From: Persicimonas caeni
GTDB taxonomy: Bacteria > Myxococcota_A > Bradymonadia > Bradymonadales > Bradymonadaceae
Assembly: GCF_006517175.1 (NCBI RefSeq)
Contig: NZ_CP041186.1
Location: 434,001-498,000 of the forward strand
Direction: 5' to 3'
Length of the DNA stretch: 64,000 nucleotides
Shown here: piece by piece, positions 43,240 through 53,439 of the stretch
Position numbering within the stretch: the first letter of the stretch is position 1
Layout: each line of letters opens with the position of its first letter
Notes under the pieces: model-generated
The model's input: the letters and a program-made list of their open reading frames with translations, nothing else
Told to the model about the DNA's origin: nothing
Database searches by the model: none
Translations under genes and position numbers: made by a program

Positions 43240-44829
43240 TCACGGCGCCGGCAAGGTGAGCAAGAACAAGTCGGCGGCGTCGCCCGAGGCCGCCCAATGG
43301 TCGTCGGTGTCGAAGTCGGCCGTTCCCTCAAAGCTGCCGAAGACGACCGGCGCGCCCTGTGCAGTCACAGCTACGGCGTCGGCTCGGACCTCGTCGGCGC
43401 CGCCATAAGACTCACTCCACAGGTAGTCGCCCTCGGAGTCGAAGCCTGCCGCAAAGGCGTCCTTGCCGCCCCTGCTGCGGTGGTTGAGGCCGCCGAAGTA
43501 GGCCCTTCCCTCGAAGGTTCCGACCATGCTGATATTGTCTTGGGGGCCGACGGCGACGTCGTGGGCGCGGTCTTCCATGCCGTTGTCCCAATGCCCTCCG
43601 TAGTGTTCGCCCCACTGAAACTCGCCGGTGCTGCCGTCGAAGCGAATCACGAAGATCTCTTCATCGTTATTCGTCTCCGCCAACAAGCCGTTCCCGTTGC
43701 CGAAGTGCAGCCTCAAGTTGAAGTACCCCACGGCTATCACATTGTCCTGAGAGTCGACGGCCAGCCCTGTCGTGACATCGTCGAACTCGTCGCCGAAGTT
43801 CTGCCCCCATACGAAGTCGCCATCAGCGGTCCACTTTGTGACAAAGCCGTCCGGCGTGTTCTCGCCCAGGCGAACGCCGTCGCCAAGGTCGATTTCCGCG
43901 CGAAAGGAACCGCCGATGAAGATATTGTCTTGGGAGTCGACCACGATGTCGCGGCCCACGTCGGGCGCGCGGGCACCGACGCTTTTGCTCCACAGATGAC
44001 CGCCTCCCGTATCGAGCTGGAGCACAAAGCCGTCCGAGTCAGTCGCGTGATCAGAATCGGTGGCCAGCTCGCCGCCGCCGAAGTCGACAGCATGCACGAA
44101 AAGGCCGGTGACGAGCACGCGGTCCTGCGAGTCGACAGCGACCGCCCGTGCGCCATCTTCGCCCGCTGCGCCATAATGATGACTCCACAGGTGTGCACCG
44201 TTCGGGTCGAATTTGGCGACGAAGATGTCCGAAGCACCTGCACTGGTGACGGCGCCGCCGCCGAAGTCAGCCGTATCGCCAAACTCGCCGACCAGTACGA
44301 TGTTATTCTGTGAGTCGACCGCCAGCCCGTGGCCCATGTCGGCGGCGCTGCCTCCGAAGCGCTTGCTCCACAGGTGGTTGCCGTCGGCATCGAACTTCGC
44401 CAGGAAGACGTCGCCCTCGCCGGCGCTGGTGAGCGCACCGCCGCCCAGGTCGAGCGACTGCGTGAAGTTGCCGGTCACGAAGATATTGCCCTGCCCGTCG
44501 ACGACCACGTCGCCGGCGCGCTGGGCACCGTCGCCCTGGATGTGCTTCCTCCAAGTCGGGGTCTCAGGCCCTTCCGTATCCGCGACGTCTTCGGAAGAGA
44601 TGTCTGGAGTGGTGTCGAGGTCCGACGCGTCCGAGGCATCGTGTAGATCCGACGCGTCAGTGGCGACATCGTCCGGCGAGGTGTCACCGTCCGATGCATC
44701 GCCGACGGAGGTGTCCGCCACGGAAGAGTCGCGAGACGAGCCGGAGTTGTCGTCCGAGCAGCCGGTTGAGGGAAGGGTCAACACACACGCGAGGAACAAA
44801 CAATACCACTGCGACTTTTGGAGAAACAA
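43240..44829 (-). CDS. Lipoprotein with SBBP-type beta-propeller repeats
   Basis: This 529-residue protein has a signal peptide ending in PSTGC and an Asp/Ser-rich linker (about 25-90: many Ser-Asp and Asp-Ala runs) that probably spans the envelope. The rest is made of about seven repeats of roughly 50-55 residues with the SBBP pattern: DVVVDGQGNIFVTGNF, LAVDSQNNIVLVGEF, VAVDSQDRVLVTGLF, DIVVDSQDNIFIGGSF and LAVDSQDNVIAVGYF. Between these are FLAKFDADGNHLWSKRFGG-type strands. It is a surface beta-propeller, likely for binding. Common in Myxococcota. No catalytic motif. Confidence 0.85.
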   Translation of the reverse strand: MFLQKSQWYCLFLACVLTLPSTGCSDDNSGSSRDSSVADTSVGDASDGDTSPDDVATDASDLHDASDASDLDTTPDISSEDVADTEGPETPTWRKHIQGDGAQRAGDVVVDGQGNIFVTGNFTQSLDLGGGALTSAGEGDVFLAKFDADGNHLWSKRFGGSAADMGHGLAVDSQNNIVLVGEFGDTADFGGGAVTSAGASDIFVAKFDPNGAHLWSHHYGAAGEDGARAVAVDSQDRVLVTGLFVHAVDFGGGELATDSDHATDSDGFVLQLDTGGGHLWSKSVGARAPDVGRDIVVDSQDNIFIGGSFRAEIDLGDGVRLGENTPDGFVTKWTADGDFVWGQNFGDEFDDVTTGLAVDSQDNVIAVGYFNLRLHFGNGNGLLAETNNDEEIFVIRFDGSTGEFQWGEHYGGHWDNGMEDRAHDVAVGPQDNISMVGTFEGRAYFGGLNHRSRGGKDAFAAGFDSEGDYLWSESYGGADEVRADAVAVTAQGAPVVFGSFEGTADFDTDDHWAASGDAADLFLLTLPAP

Positions 44830-44947
44830 AACTCACCGCCATTTCGCTCAGATATACAATTATCTAATCAACACAAGGCGCCGAGTGTACGAGAATAGGC
44901 CCCCCGACTCAAACCAAACGAAAAGTGTGGCGGCTCGGCTCTAAGCC

Positions 44948-45979
44948 TCAACAGATGCGCGGCAGTTGCTCCCCGCTGAGGAGGTCGAGCACGCGCCGCG
45001 TACCGAAGGCGTTGCGCCCCACCACGAGCGCGCGGTCGTCGCCCGTGACCTCGCCGATGACGCGCGCCTTCTCGCCGGGCGCGAAGCCACGCATCACCTC
45101 CGCGGCGCGCGCCGCGTCTTCGGGCGCGACGAAGGCGACCATGCGCCCCTCGCAGGCGACGTAGAGCGGGTCGAGCCCGAGCATCTCGCACGCCCCGCGG
45201 ACCACCTCGTCGACGGGGACCGCGTCCTCTTGAATCTCGATGCGCCGTCCCGCGGAGGCGGCGATTTCGTTGAGGCAGGTGGCCAGGCCGCCGCGGGTGA
45301 GGTCGCGCAGGCAGCGCACCGAGATGCCTGCGTCCAATAGCGCGTGGACCATCGCGACGAGTGAGGCCGAGTCGCTCTCGATGGGCGCCTCGAACGCAAG
45401 CCCCTCGCGGTGGGCCATCACGGCGACGCCGTGGCGGCCGACGTCGCCGCTGACGACGATGGCGTCCCCGGCCTCGACCGCCGACGGGTCGACGCGCAGC
45501 CCCGACGCGACGACGCCCACGCCGGTAGTGTTCAGGTAGATACCGTCGCCCTTGCCCCGGTCGACCACCTTCGTGTCGCCGGTGACGATGCGCACGCCGG
45601 CGGCGTCGGCCGCGTCACGCATCGAGCAGACGATGCGCCACAGTTTCTCCATCTCGAGGCCCTCCTCGAGCACGAAGCCGACGCTCAGGTAGCGCGGCCG
45701 CGCGCCGGCCATGGCGAGATCGTTGACCGTGCCGTGGATGGCGAGCGAGCCGATGTCGCCGCCCGGGAACTCGAGGGGCTTGACGACGTAGGAGTCGGTC
45801 GTCATGGCGAGGCGGCCGGCGTCGAGGTCGAGCACGGCGCTGTCGTGGGTGCTCTGGAGGCCGATGCCTTCGAACGCGGTCTTGAAGACCTTGTCGATGA
45901 GTCCTTGCATGAGGCGCCCTCCTCCGCCGTGGGCGAGGAGGATGCGGGGGTAGTCTTTGATGGGGAGGGGGCAGGGCAT
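44948..45979 (-). CDS. hypE: Hydrogenase maturation protein HypE
   Basis: This 343-residue protein is of the AIR-synthase/PurM fold. HypE dehydrates the carbamoyl group on its C-terminal Cys to a cyanide ligand for the NiFe site, taking carbamoyl from HypF. ILLAHGGGGRLMQGLI starts the ATP domain; VSGDVGRHGVAVMAHREGL and LRDLTRGGLATCLNEIA are conserved; the tail PRIC ends with the reactive Cys343. Last gene of the long minus-strand hydrogenase operon. The ATG has no purine-rich ribosome site; a C-rich simple repeat (mRNA strand) precedes it. Confidence 0.96.
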   Translation of the reverse strand: MPCPLPIKDYPRILLAHGGGGRLMQGLIDKVFKTAFEGIGLQSTHDSAVLDLDAGRLAMTTDSYVVKPLEFPGGDIGSLAIHGTVNDLAMAGARPRYLSVGFVLEEGLEMEKLWRIVCSMRDAADAAGVRIVTGDTKVVDRGKGDGIYLNTTGVGVVASGLRVDPSAVEAGDAIVVSGDVGRHGVAVMAHREGLAFEAPIESDSASLVAMVHALLDAGISVRCLRDLTRGGLATCLNEIAASAGRRIEIQEDAVPVDEVVRGACEMLGLDPLYVACEGRMVAFVAPEDAARAAEVMRGFAPGEKARVIGEVTGDDRALVVGRNAFGTRRVLDLLSGEQLPRIC

Positions 45980-45983
45980 TTGC

Positions 45984-46017
45984 TTGGGTTTGGGGGTTTA
46001 GGGGTTTGGGGGTTCAG
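45984..46017 (+). repeat. G-rich simple repeat at the hypD-hypE junction
   Basis: The plus strand reads tandem GGGTTTGGGGGTTTAGGGGT then GGGGGTTCAGGG, with four or more G-runs spaced by TTT or TTA. This suits a G-quadruplex on the DNA strand that is template for hypE. It fills the gap between the hypD stop and the hypE start, where a ribosome site is expected. A similar tract lies at 47371-47413. Confidence 0.75.
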
Positions 46018-46022
46018 GGCGT

Positions 46023-47104
<1,082 letters not shown>

Positions 47105-47108
<4 letters not shown>

Positions 47109-47368
47109 TCGGAGCCTCCGGCGCGGTCGGGATCGAGCTCGTCGAGGTCTCCGATTTCGTCGAGGTAGGCGAAGACGCGTTGCGCCTCATCCTCGTCGAC
47201 CGTGCTGATGGCGAAGCCGACGTGGACGATGACGTAGTCGTCGACCTGGGCTTCGGGGACGTAGGCCAGGCAGACCTCACGGAGGGTGCCGCCGAACGAG
47301 ACGCGGCCCATCCGAAGGGGCGCTTCGGCCTCGATGGAGACAATTTTTCCGGGGATGCCTAGGCACAT
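47105..47368 (-). CDS. hypC: Hydrogenase maturation chaperone HypC
   Basis: From the ATG at 47368 this 87-residue protein begins [15 protein letters not shown], with the N-terminal Met-Cys motif whose Cys2 binds the iron carrier and the large-subunit precursor. [18 protein letters not shown] and [20 protein letters not shown] are the usual core. The ATG has no clear ribosome site; the mRNA upstream is C-rich, the complement of the G-rich tract at 47371-47413. It overlaps hypD by 4 nt. Confidence 0.95.
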
Positions 47369-47370
47369 TA

Positions 47371-47413
47371 GTTTTGGTTTGGGGGTTTGGGGGTTTCGGG
47401 TTTGGGGTCTTGG
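47371..47413 (+). repeat. G-rich simple repeat at the hypF-hypC junction
   Basis: On the plus strand GGTTTGGGGGTTTGGGGGTT is followed by TCGGGTTTGGGGTCTTGGGG. Seven G-runs lie within 43 bp, again in the 47-bp gap before a start codon (hypC), as at the hypD-hypE junction. Confidence 0.75.
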
Positions 47414-47415
47414 GG

Positions 47416-49719
47416 CTACGTGTTTCGAGAGGTGGCGACGATGGCTTGGCCGACGGCGAGTCCGCCGTCGCCAGCGGGGATGCGCTGGGGCCAGTAGACG
47501 TCGAAGCCGGCGTCTTGGAGGCGAGACGCCGTCTCGGTGAGGAGCAGACGATTTTGGAAGCAGCCGCCGCCTAGCACGACGCGCTGCAGGTCGTGACGGC
47601 GGGCGACGTCGACGACGGCGCGCGCCAGCGTCAGGTGGAAGCCGCGGGCGAGCGCGGCAGGCGACTCGCCGGCGTCGAGGGCGTCGACCATCCGGCGGAT
47701 GGTGGGCCGCCAGTCGATGCTCTCGCCTTCGAGGGGCGCATCGAAGACCGGCCCCTCGGCGACCGACTCGGCTTCGAATTGCAGCATCATGGCCGCCTCG
47801 GCCTCGAAGTCGTTGTGCTGGCACAGCCCGAGGAGCGACGCGACCGCGTCGAAGAGTCGGCCGGCGCTGGTGGTCTCGACGCAGCGAAGGCTGCGCAGCA
47901 GCATCGCGGCCAACGTGTCGAGCTCTATGCTGTCGAAGGCGGCGCGGAGCGAACTCACGCGGTCGAGCGGAAGCTCGTCGAACGCCTCCGACAAGACGCC
48001 CAGCGCCGAGCGCCGAGGCTCTCGGGCCGCCGCCTCGCCGCCTGGCAACCGAAACGGATACAGGTGCGCGACGCGCTCGAAGTCCGACCGCGAGGCGCGC
48101 AGGAACTCACCGCCCCACACGGTTCCGTCGCCGCCGTAACCCGTGCCGTCCCAACTCACGCCGAGGACTTCGCCGTCGATGTCGTGTTCGGCTATCACGG
48201 CGGCGACGTGGGCGTGGTGGTGCTGGACTGCGTACGTCTCTGCGCCGCTCTCCTGGGCAACTCGCGTCGACTGATAGTCGGGGTGCATATCGTGGGCGAC
48301 GACGCTCGGCGCGACGCCCTGCAGCTCGGCGAGGTCGTCGAAGAGCGCCTCGAAAGCCTCGAGCGCCTCGACCGTGTCGAGGTCGCCCACGTGCGGCCCC
48401 AAGATAACCTCGCCGTCTCGCGCGAGGGCGACCGCGCTCTTGAGGTGGCCGCCGGCGGCGAGCACGACCTCCGAGGAGTCGACCGTGGTGACGGGCTGGT
48501 TCGCGAGGGCCTGTTTCGCGACGACCTGGTTTGCGACGACCTGGGGCGCGTAACCACGGGCGTAGCGAAGCACCTGCGGCGCACCGAGGACGACCTGGAC
48601 GACCGAGTCTTCGACCGGGCGCGCAATGGGACGGTCGTGGTCGAGAAACCAATCGGCGATGCGGTGCAGTCGCTGCACGGCTTCGGCGCCGTCGGTGCAG
48701 ATGGGCTCGGAGGCGCGGTTGGCGCTCGTCACCACGACCGGACGCCCGAGGTCCGCGAGCAGAAGATGATGCAACGGCGTGTACGGAAGCATGACGCCGA
48801 TACGCGGGTTGTCAGGGGCGACTGCCCTCGCAAGCAAGCCTTGCGGGGCGTCGGAGCGACGCTCCAGTAGCACAATGGGTGACCCACTACCCAGCAGCGC
48901 TTCGGCCTCGACGCCGCTCACCTCGCAGACTTCGCGGACCATGTCGAGCGACGGACACATCACCGCGAAGGGCTTTTTGCCGCGCTTCTTTCGCTGGCGA
49001 AGATTGCCCACCGCCGTCTCGCTCGTCGCGTCGACGACGAGGTGGAATCCGCCCAGGCCTTTGACGGCGACGACGTCGCCTTCGCCGATGGCCTCCTCGG
49101 CAGCGCGAAGGGCGGCGTCGCGCTCGGCGAGCACCGCACCCACGGCGTCTCGCCAGTAGAGCTTCGGTCCGCAGGCAGCACAGGCGTTCGGTTGGGCGTG
49201 AAAGCGTCGGTCGAGCGGGTCGTCGTACTCGGCCTGACACGCCGCGCACATGTCGAAGCCGCGCATCGTGGTGGTCGCCCGGTCGTACGGAATCTCTTGG
49301 ATGATGCTAAAGCGCGGGCCGCAGTTCGTGCAGTTTGTGAACGGATAGCGGTAGCGCCGGTCCTGCGAGTCGAAGACCTCCCGGCGGCAGTCCTCGCACG
49401 TCGCCAGGTCGGGGAGCACGGACGTCGTCCCGCCCGTGTCGTCGCTGCTTCGGATGACGAAGCCCTCACCCCCCAATGGGTCACAATGGGCGACCGAGAC
49501 CCCGCTGATATCAGCGTGTGGCGGGTGCTCGCTCCTCAAACGCCGGAGCCCGAGCTCGACGGCGTCCTCCTCGCCCTCGAACTCGACGTCGACGCCCGTC
49601 GAGTTGTTGCACACCCATCCGCCGAGGCCCAGGTCGTGAGCGACGCGATAGACAAACGGGCGAAACCCCACGCCCTGCACCGCGCCATCCACGTGGATAT
49701 GTACGCGCTTGCGGGGCAT
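47416..49719 (-). CDS. hypF: Carbamoyltransferase HypF
   Basis: This 767-residue protein makes the carbamoyl adenylate used for the CN ligands. An acylphosphatase domain (about 1-95: VDGAVQGVGFRPFVYRVA) is followed by two zinc fingers (about 110-190: CEDCRREVF, YPFTNCTNCGPRFSI, DMCAACQAEYDDPLDRRFHA, ACAACGPKL). A YrdC-like domain follows (FHLVVDATSETAV, KKRGKKPFAVMC, VTSANRASEPI). The Kae1-like C-terminal domain (about 400-767) has VAHDMHPDYQSTR, HHHAHVAAVIAEH, GVSWDGTGYGGDGTVWGGE and VVLGGGCFQNRLL. It begins 2 nt after the short hypA stop. Confidence 0.96.
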   Translation of the reverse strand: MPRKRVHIHVDGAVQGVGFRPFVYRVAHDLGLGGWVCNNSTGVDVEFEGEEDAVELGLRRLRSEHPPHADISGVSVAHCDPLGGEGFVIRSSDDTGGTTSVLPDLATCEDCRREVFDSQDRRYRYPFTNCTNCGPRFSIIQEIPYDRATTTMRGFDMCAACQAEYDDPLDRRFHAQPNACAACGPKLYWRDAVGAVLAERDAALRAAEEAIGEGDVVAVKGLGGFHLVVDATSETAVGNLRQRKKRGKKPFAVMCPSLDMVREVCEVSGVEAEALLGSGSPIVLLERRSDAPQGLLARAVAPDNPRIGVMLPYTPLHHLLLADLGRPVVVTSANRASEPICTDGAEAVQRLHRIADWFLDHDRPIARPVEDSVVQVVLGAPQVLRYARGYAPQVVANQVVAKQALANQPVTTVDSSEVVLAAGGHLKSAVALARDGEVILGPHVGDLDTVEALEAFEALFDDLAELQGVAPSVVAHDMHPDYQSTRVAQESGAETYAVQHHHAHVAAVIAEHDIDGEVLGVSWDGTGYGGDGTVWGGEFLRASRSDFERVAHLYPFRLPGGEAAAREPRRSALGVLSEAFDELPLDRVSSLRAAFDSIELDTLAAMLLRSLRCVETTSAGRLFDAVASLLGLCQHNDFEAEAAMMLQFEAESVAEGPVFDAPLEGESIDWRPTIRRMVDALDAGESPAALARGFHLTLARAVVDVARRHDLQRVVLGGGCFQNRLLLTETASRLQDAGFDVYWPQRIPAGDGGLAVGQAIVATSRNT

Positions 49720-49721
49720 GG

Positions 49722-49985
49722 CTAGTCCTGTACCTGAATGGACTCCAAGACAATCTCTTGCGCCAACGGATCGGACTCGTCAGTCATCTCGACGACTTCG
49801 AGCTCGGCATCCTCGGCCACGTGGCCCTCGGTCGCCTGCTCGAAGTGCTCGCGGAAGTGCTCGCCGGAGATATGCGCCAGCGCGCCGATGCGCACCTTGA
49901 CGCCGACCACGCGCGACGCCTCTTCCTGGGCGGCGATAAGCTCGATCTTGCGCAGCAAGTCTCTCAACAGGGTCATTTCGTGCAT
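49722..49985 (-). CDS. hypA: Short HypA-like nickel chaperone lacking the zinc domain
   Basis: From the ATG at 49985, with GGGAGGA seven nt upstream, this protein has only 87 residues. The N-terminus MHEMTLLRDLLRKIE has His2, the nickel ligand of HypA, and VVGVKVRIGALAHIS and HFREHFEQATEGHVAEDAEL match the alpha/beta nickel domain. Normal HypA (about 113-118 residues) then has a CxxC...CxxC zinc finger; here the protein ends QEIVLESIQVQD with no Cys at all. Either it works without zinc or another protein supplies that role. Start choice is secure because of the ribosome site and His2. hypB is not in the window. Confidence 0.85.
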   Translation of the reverse strand: MHEMTLLRDLLRKIELIAAQEEASRVVGVKVRIGALAHISGEHFREHFEQATEGHVAEDAELEVVEMTDESDPLAQEIVLESIQVQD

Positions 49986-50068
49986 CGAAGGGTCCTCCCA
50001 AAAGGTGCATACAGTCAGAACGACGCTCCAAGACGTTACGCACGGCGGTGGCCGCCGCAAGGACGGGG

Positions 50069-50794
50069 TCACCACCAGTTTTCGGGCAGGGCGTCGGCGG
50101 TAGCCGGCACGTCCTGCGACTCGTCTTCCGGCTTATCGGGCGAGTGGAGCGTCGGCGCGACCGGCGCGAGCATGGCCATCAAGCCGGTGAGCTTGGCGAT
50201 ATAGGCCGACACCTCGTAAGCGTGGTGCGCGCGGACGAAATTGACTCGGAGCGTCCCATCGGCCAGCTCGATCTTGGAGGTCTTGTAGCGGAGCTTGAGC
50301 AGCGCCGACTCGATACCCGCACGCCCGAGCACTTCGCGGGCGAGCGACGGATTGTCGGCCTTGATGACGAAGGCATCGTCGAGCGGCGCCGAGCCGACCT
50401 CGACATCCTGTGCGCCGAGGAGCTTGGTCACCTTCGAGCCCACGCCCTCCTCGGTGAGCGCGAAGCCGGGGAGTAACTTGTCGGATTTGATGACGTAGGT
50501 CGCGTGACCGCTCCCACGCGAGTCGGCCTCGCCGAGCTTGCGGAGCCGATTCCCATGCTTGTCGCGCGCACCGATAGGCTGTCGCTGGTGTCGCCCGAAA
50601 ACCCGCACCGACACGTCCATGCCGCGATAGGTCCCCGCGACTCCCCTGCCGAGGAACGGCCCGCTCCACTCGAACTCGAGGCCGAGCTCGTCGGCCAGCG
50701 GCTGCCATTCGTCGCGGCTGTCTTTGTAGTTCAGCCAAATCCAGCCGATGACGAGCCAGACGGGGATGCTGATTAGGATGAAGAGTTCGAACAT
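50069..50794 (-). CDS. Unknown membrane-anchored protein in the hydrogenase operon
   Basis: This 241-residue protein has one N-terminal membrane helix (MFELFILISIPVWLVIGWIW), then a soluble domain with WQPLADELGLEFEWSGPF, GTYRGMDVSVRVFGRH and VTKLLGAQDVEVGSAPLDD. The mixed beta pattern is like DUF3137-type or similar 'unknown' domains, but I cannot name it. There is no Cys or metal motif. It lies 28 bp after the maturation protease gene and 83 bp before hypA on the same strand, so it is probably in the operon. A link to hydrogenase function is inferred by position only. Confidence 0.7.
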   Translation of the reverse strand: MFELFILISIPVWLVIGWIWLNYKDSRDEWQPLADELGLEFEWSGPFLGRGVAGTYRGMDVSVRVFGRHQRQPIGARDKHGNRLRKLGEADSRGSGHATYVIKSDKLLPGFALTEEGVGSKVTKLLGAQDVEVGSAPLDDAFVIKADNPSLAREVLGRAGIESALLKLRYKTSKIELADGTLRVNFVRAHHAYEVSAYIAKLTGLMAMLAPVAPTLHSPDKPEDESQDVPATADALPENWW

Positions 50795-50822
50795 GGCGAT
50801 ACCGCAAGTTTACAAAATGGCC

Positions 50823-51317
50823 TCAAGGCGCCTCGCTCGCGCCACTCCCTACCTCCGAAGCAACCTCGCCGACGACCTCTTCGACCGCCTCTTCAACCGC
50901 CCCCGACAAGCCCTCCCCATGCGAAAAATCCGCTCCCTCTATGCCATAGAGTACAAGCCTCGGCGGCAACTCGCCAAGCGCGCGGCCGAGTTCGACTGCC
51001 TGCGCCAAGCCAAACGCGTGCGACGAGCATGTGGCGAGCACCTCGTCGGCGAGCTGTTCTTCGAGGAGGTCGACGCGGCGAATCGTTCCAGCTGGTTGGC
51101 CCGAGGAGGTGGCGTCGATGACGAGGACTTCTCTGCCCTGCCACAGGTCCATGAGCGACGCGGCTTCTCCGGAGTGCTCGACCAACTCGACGCCGTCGAG
51201 AGCTTCGTCGCGAAGCTGGTCGACCACGGCGAGTCCGGCGGCGTCGTCCTTGCGTTGGCGGTTTCCGATGCCGATGACGAGCGTGCTGGTCGCCTCACTC
51301 TCCACGAGACTCTCCAC
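50823..51317 (-). CDS. Hydrogenase maturation protease
   Basis: This 164-residue protein of the HycI/HoxW family removes the C-terminal peptide from the large subunit after nickel insertion. [19 protein letters not shown] contains the first metal-binding acid (Asp25, where E. coli HybD has Glu16), IDATSS the second (Asp68) and SSHAFGL the His (His100). GTG at 51317 overlaps the large-subunit gene by 23 nt; another GTG lies at 51305. It belongs to the hydrogenase operon. Confidence 0.93.
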   Translation of the reverse strand: MESLVESEATSTLVIGIGNRQRKDDAAGLAVVDQLRDEALDGVELVEHSGEAASLMDLWQGREVLVIDATSSGQPAGTIRRVDLLEEQLADEVLATCSSHAFGLAQAVELGRALGELPPRLVLYGIEGADFSHGEGLSGAVEEAVEEVVGEVASEVGSGASEAP

Positions 51318-52614
51318 GATTGATCTGCAGGTTCAAAAAGTGCGTGGCGCACGAGATACACGGGTCGTAGTTGCGAATCGTCTGCTCGCAGCGCCACTGA
51401 AGTTCGTCTGAGCCCATCGCGATATTGCGCTCGACGACGCCGCGCAGGTCGTCTTCGATGGCGTATTGGTTTTGCGAGGTCGGCGGGACGATGCGCGCGT
51501 CGGCAATGGTGCCGTCGTCGGCGAGTTCGTAGCGGTGGTAGAGCAAGCCGCGGGGGGCTTCGGTGGCGGCGTAGCCGACGGCGGCGTGCAGCTCGATGTC
51601 GGGGGCGGCGTTGTCGGGGGCTTCGTAGGCGTCGAGGATGCGCAGCGCTTCGTCGCAGGCGAACAAAACCTCGACGGCGCGCACGAGGATGCTCTTGTAC
51701 GGGTTCTTGCAGACCTTCTCGAGGCCGGCGTCGGCGGCCGCCTGTTGGATCCAGTCGGGCAGTCGGTCGCGGTTGAGGTTGTAGCGGGCCATCGGGCCCA
51801 CAAAGTAGCTACCGTGGCCTTTGTGCACCGAGTAGAGCGCGGTGGAGTGCTCGAGGTGTTGCTCTTCGAAGTGGTCGTCGTAATCGTGCACGCTGATGTC
51901 GAGGCCTTGGCTCGAGACGACGCGGCCCTCGTTGAACGGATACTCGTCGGGGTGCGACAAGGAGACGAACTCGATGTCGCGTTCGTAGTCGGGGAAGTCG
52001 AGCGTAGCCGCCCACTCGAGGGTCTCTTTGGCGAGCTCGCGGGCCTGTCTCATCGTCTCGGCGAGTTGCCGGAGCTCCTTCGGCCTGGGGAGGCGATAGA
52101 AGCCGCCGACACGCACGTTGATGGGGTGGACCTCGCGACCGCCGAGGGTGGAGACGAGCTCGTTGCCCGCCTTCTTGAGCGCCAGGCCTCGCTTGACGAC
52201 CTCGGGGTGGTCTTTGGCCATCTCGACGGCGCCCGCGTACCCCAGGAAGTCGGGCGCGTGGAGCATGTAAATGTGCAGCGTGTGGCTCTCGATCCACTCG
52301 CCGCAGTAGATGAGCCGACGAAGCTCGCGGATGCCCGGCTCGATGTCGACGCCCAGCGCGTCCTCCATCGCGTGCACCGCGCTCATCTGATAGGCGATGG
52401 GGCAGATCCCGCAGATACGCGCGGTGATGTCGGGCGCCTCGACGTAGTCGCGTCCGCGCAAAAGCGCCTCGAAGAAGCGCGGCGGCTCGAAGATCTCGAG
52501 GCGCACCTCGCCGACGTCGTCGCCGTCCATCTCGACGTAGAGTTTGCCCTCGCCTTCGACGCGGGCGAGGTAGTCGACTTGGATGGTGCGGGTGTTGTTG
52601 GTCTCTTTTGGCAT
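51295..52614 (-). CDS. [NiFe] hydrogenase large (alpha) subunit, group 3b-like
   Basis: This is a 439-residue catalytic subunit. The L1 motif [13 protein letters not shown] holds Cys68 and Cys71. The L2 motif [11 protein letters not shown] holds Cys419 and Cys422 with His425, after which the 14-residue C-terminal peptide should be cut off by the protease. [11 protein letters not shown] starts the fold. Length and partner genes (beta FeS, gamma flavin, delta small) match cytoplasmic NADP-coupled sulfhydrogenases, group 3b. It uses H2 with NADP(H), or the reverse as an electron sink. It is fifth in the operon; the start at 52614 lacks a strong ribosome site. Confidence 0.95.
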   Translation of the reverse strand: MPKETNNTRTIQVDYLARVEGEGKLYVEMDGDDVGEVRLEIFEPPRFFEALLRGRDYVEAPDITARICGICPIAYQMSAVHAMEDALGVDIEPGIRELRRLIYCGEWIESHTLHIYMLHAPDFLGYAGAVEMAKDHPEVVKRGLALKKAGNELVSTLGGREVHPINVRVGGFYRLPRPKELRQLAETMRQARELAKETLEWAATLDFPDYERDIEFVSLSHPDEYPFNEGRVVSSQGLDISVHDYDDHFEEQHLEHSTALYSVHKGHGSYFVGPMARYNLNRDRLPDWIQQAAADAGLEKVCKNPYKSILVRAVEVLFACDEALRILDAYEAPDNAAPDIELHAAVGYAATEAPRGLLYHRYELADDGTIADARIVPPTSQNQYAIEDDLRGVVERNIAMGSDELQWRCEQTIRNYDPCISCATHFLNLQINRGESRGE

Positions 52615-52635
52615 GAGATGGGTGGTCGACTTGTG

Positions 52636-53439
52636 TCAGGGTTCTTGGTTCTTGGTTTTTGGTTCTTGGTCGCTCAGCCGAGTTGTGAAGCTTCGGAATT
52701 CGGGGGCCCACGCGTTGAACGTTCGCAACGCGCGGGTGATGTCGCGGTCGTCGCATCCCAACTCTCGCCATTGCTCGGCGAGGGCGACCAGATTCGGGGT
52801 CTCCATCGGGCCGTAGCAGCCGTAGCAGCCGCGGTGGTACGAGGGGCAGATGGCCCCGCAGCCGGCGTGGGTGACCGGGCCGAGGCACGGGATGCCCTGG
52901 GCGACCATGACGCAGGCGGTGCCGCCGAGCTTGCATTCGACGCAGACGCTGTGATTGGGGATCTGGGGCTTTCGGCCGTGCAAATAAGCGGTGAGCACCT
53001 CGACGAGTTGCTTTTTGTTGATGGGGCAGCCCTGCAACTCGAAGTCGACCTCGACGTGGTCGGCGATGGGCGTGGAGGTTGCGAGCGTCGAGATGTAGCC
53101 GGGCTCGGCGTAGACGATGTCGAGGTAGTCGCCGACGTCGGCGAAGTTACGAAGCGCCTGCACGCCGCCTTTGGTGGCACAGGCGCCGATGGTCACCAAA
53201 AATTTCGACTGGGCGCGCACCTCTTTGATGCGCTCGATGTCGTGGGCGGTGGTCACCGAGCCCTCGACGAGGGAGACGTCGTAGGGGCCTTCGAGTTCGC
53301 CGCGGGTCGCCTCTTTGAAGTAGGCGATCTCCAACTGGTCGGCGATGAGCAGGAGCTCGTCTTCGAGGTCGAGCACCGAGAGCTGGCAACCGTCGCAGCT
53401 TGCGAATTTCCAGACCGCTAATGTCGGTTTGTGAGTCAT
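52636..53439 (-). CDS. [NiFe] hydrogenase small (delta) subunit
   Basis: From the ATG at 53439 this 267-residue protein carries the FeS clusters that pass electrons from the active site. [15 protein letters not shown] has Cys15 and Cys18 for the proximal cluster; [18 protein letters not shown] is typical. Other cluster Cys lie in [29 protein letters not shown] and [13 protein letters not shown]. The last 10-13 residues ([12 protein letters not shown]) come from a heptamer DNA repeat (52640-52667) and are probably not part of the ancestral protein. The start overlaps the gamma stop as TGATG. The large subunit follows 21 bp on. Confidence 0.94.
   Translation of the reverse strand: MTHKPTLAVWKFASCDGCQLSVLDLEDELLLIADQLEIAYFKEATRGELEGPYDVSLVEGSVTTAHDIERIKEVRAQSKFLVTIGACATKGGVQALRNFADVGDYLDIVYAEPGYISTLATSTPIADHVEVDFELQGCPINKKQLVEVLTAYLHGRKPQIPNHSVCVECKLGGTACVMVAQGIPCLGPVTHAGCGAICPSYHRGCYGCYGPMETPNLVALAEQWRELGCDDRDITRALRTFNAWAPEFRSFTTRLSDQEPKTKNQEP
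52640..52667. repeat. Heptamer repeat at the 3' end of the small-subunit gene
   Basis: Four tandem units GGTTCTT, GGTTCTT, GGTTTTT, GGTTCTT on the plus strand. On the coding strand they give the Lys/Gln/Pro-rich tail of the delta subunit and end next to its stop at 52636. Confidence 0.8.

Noticed and set aside
49985-50075. Longer N-terminal extension of the short hypA gene
   Set aside because: The start at 49985 has a strong ribosome site and gives the Met-His start needed for nickel binding. The extension has no such feature and would bury His2.
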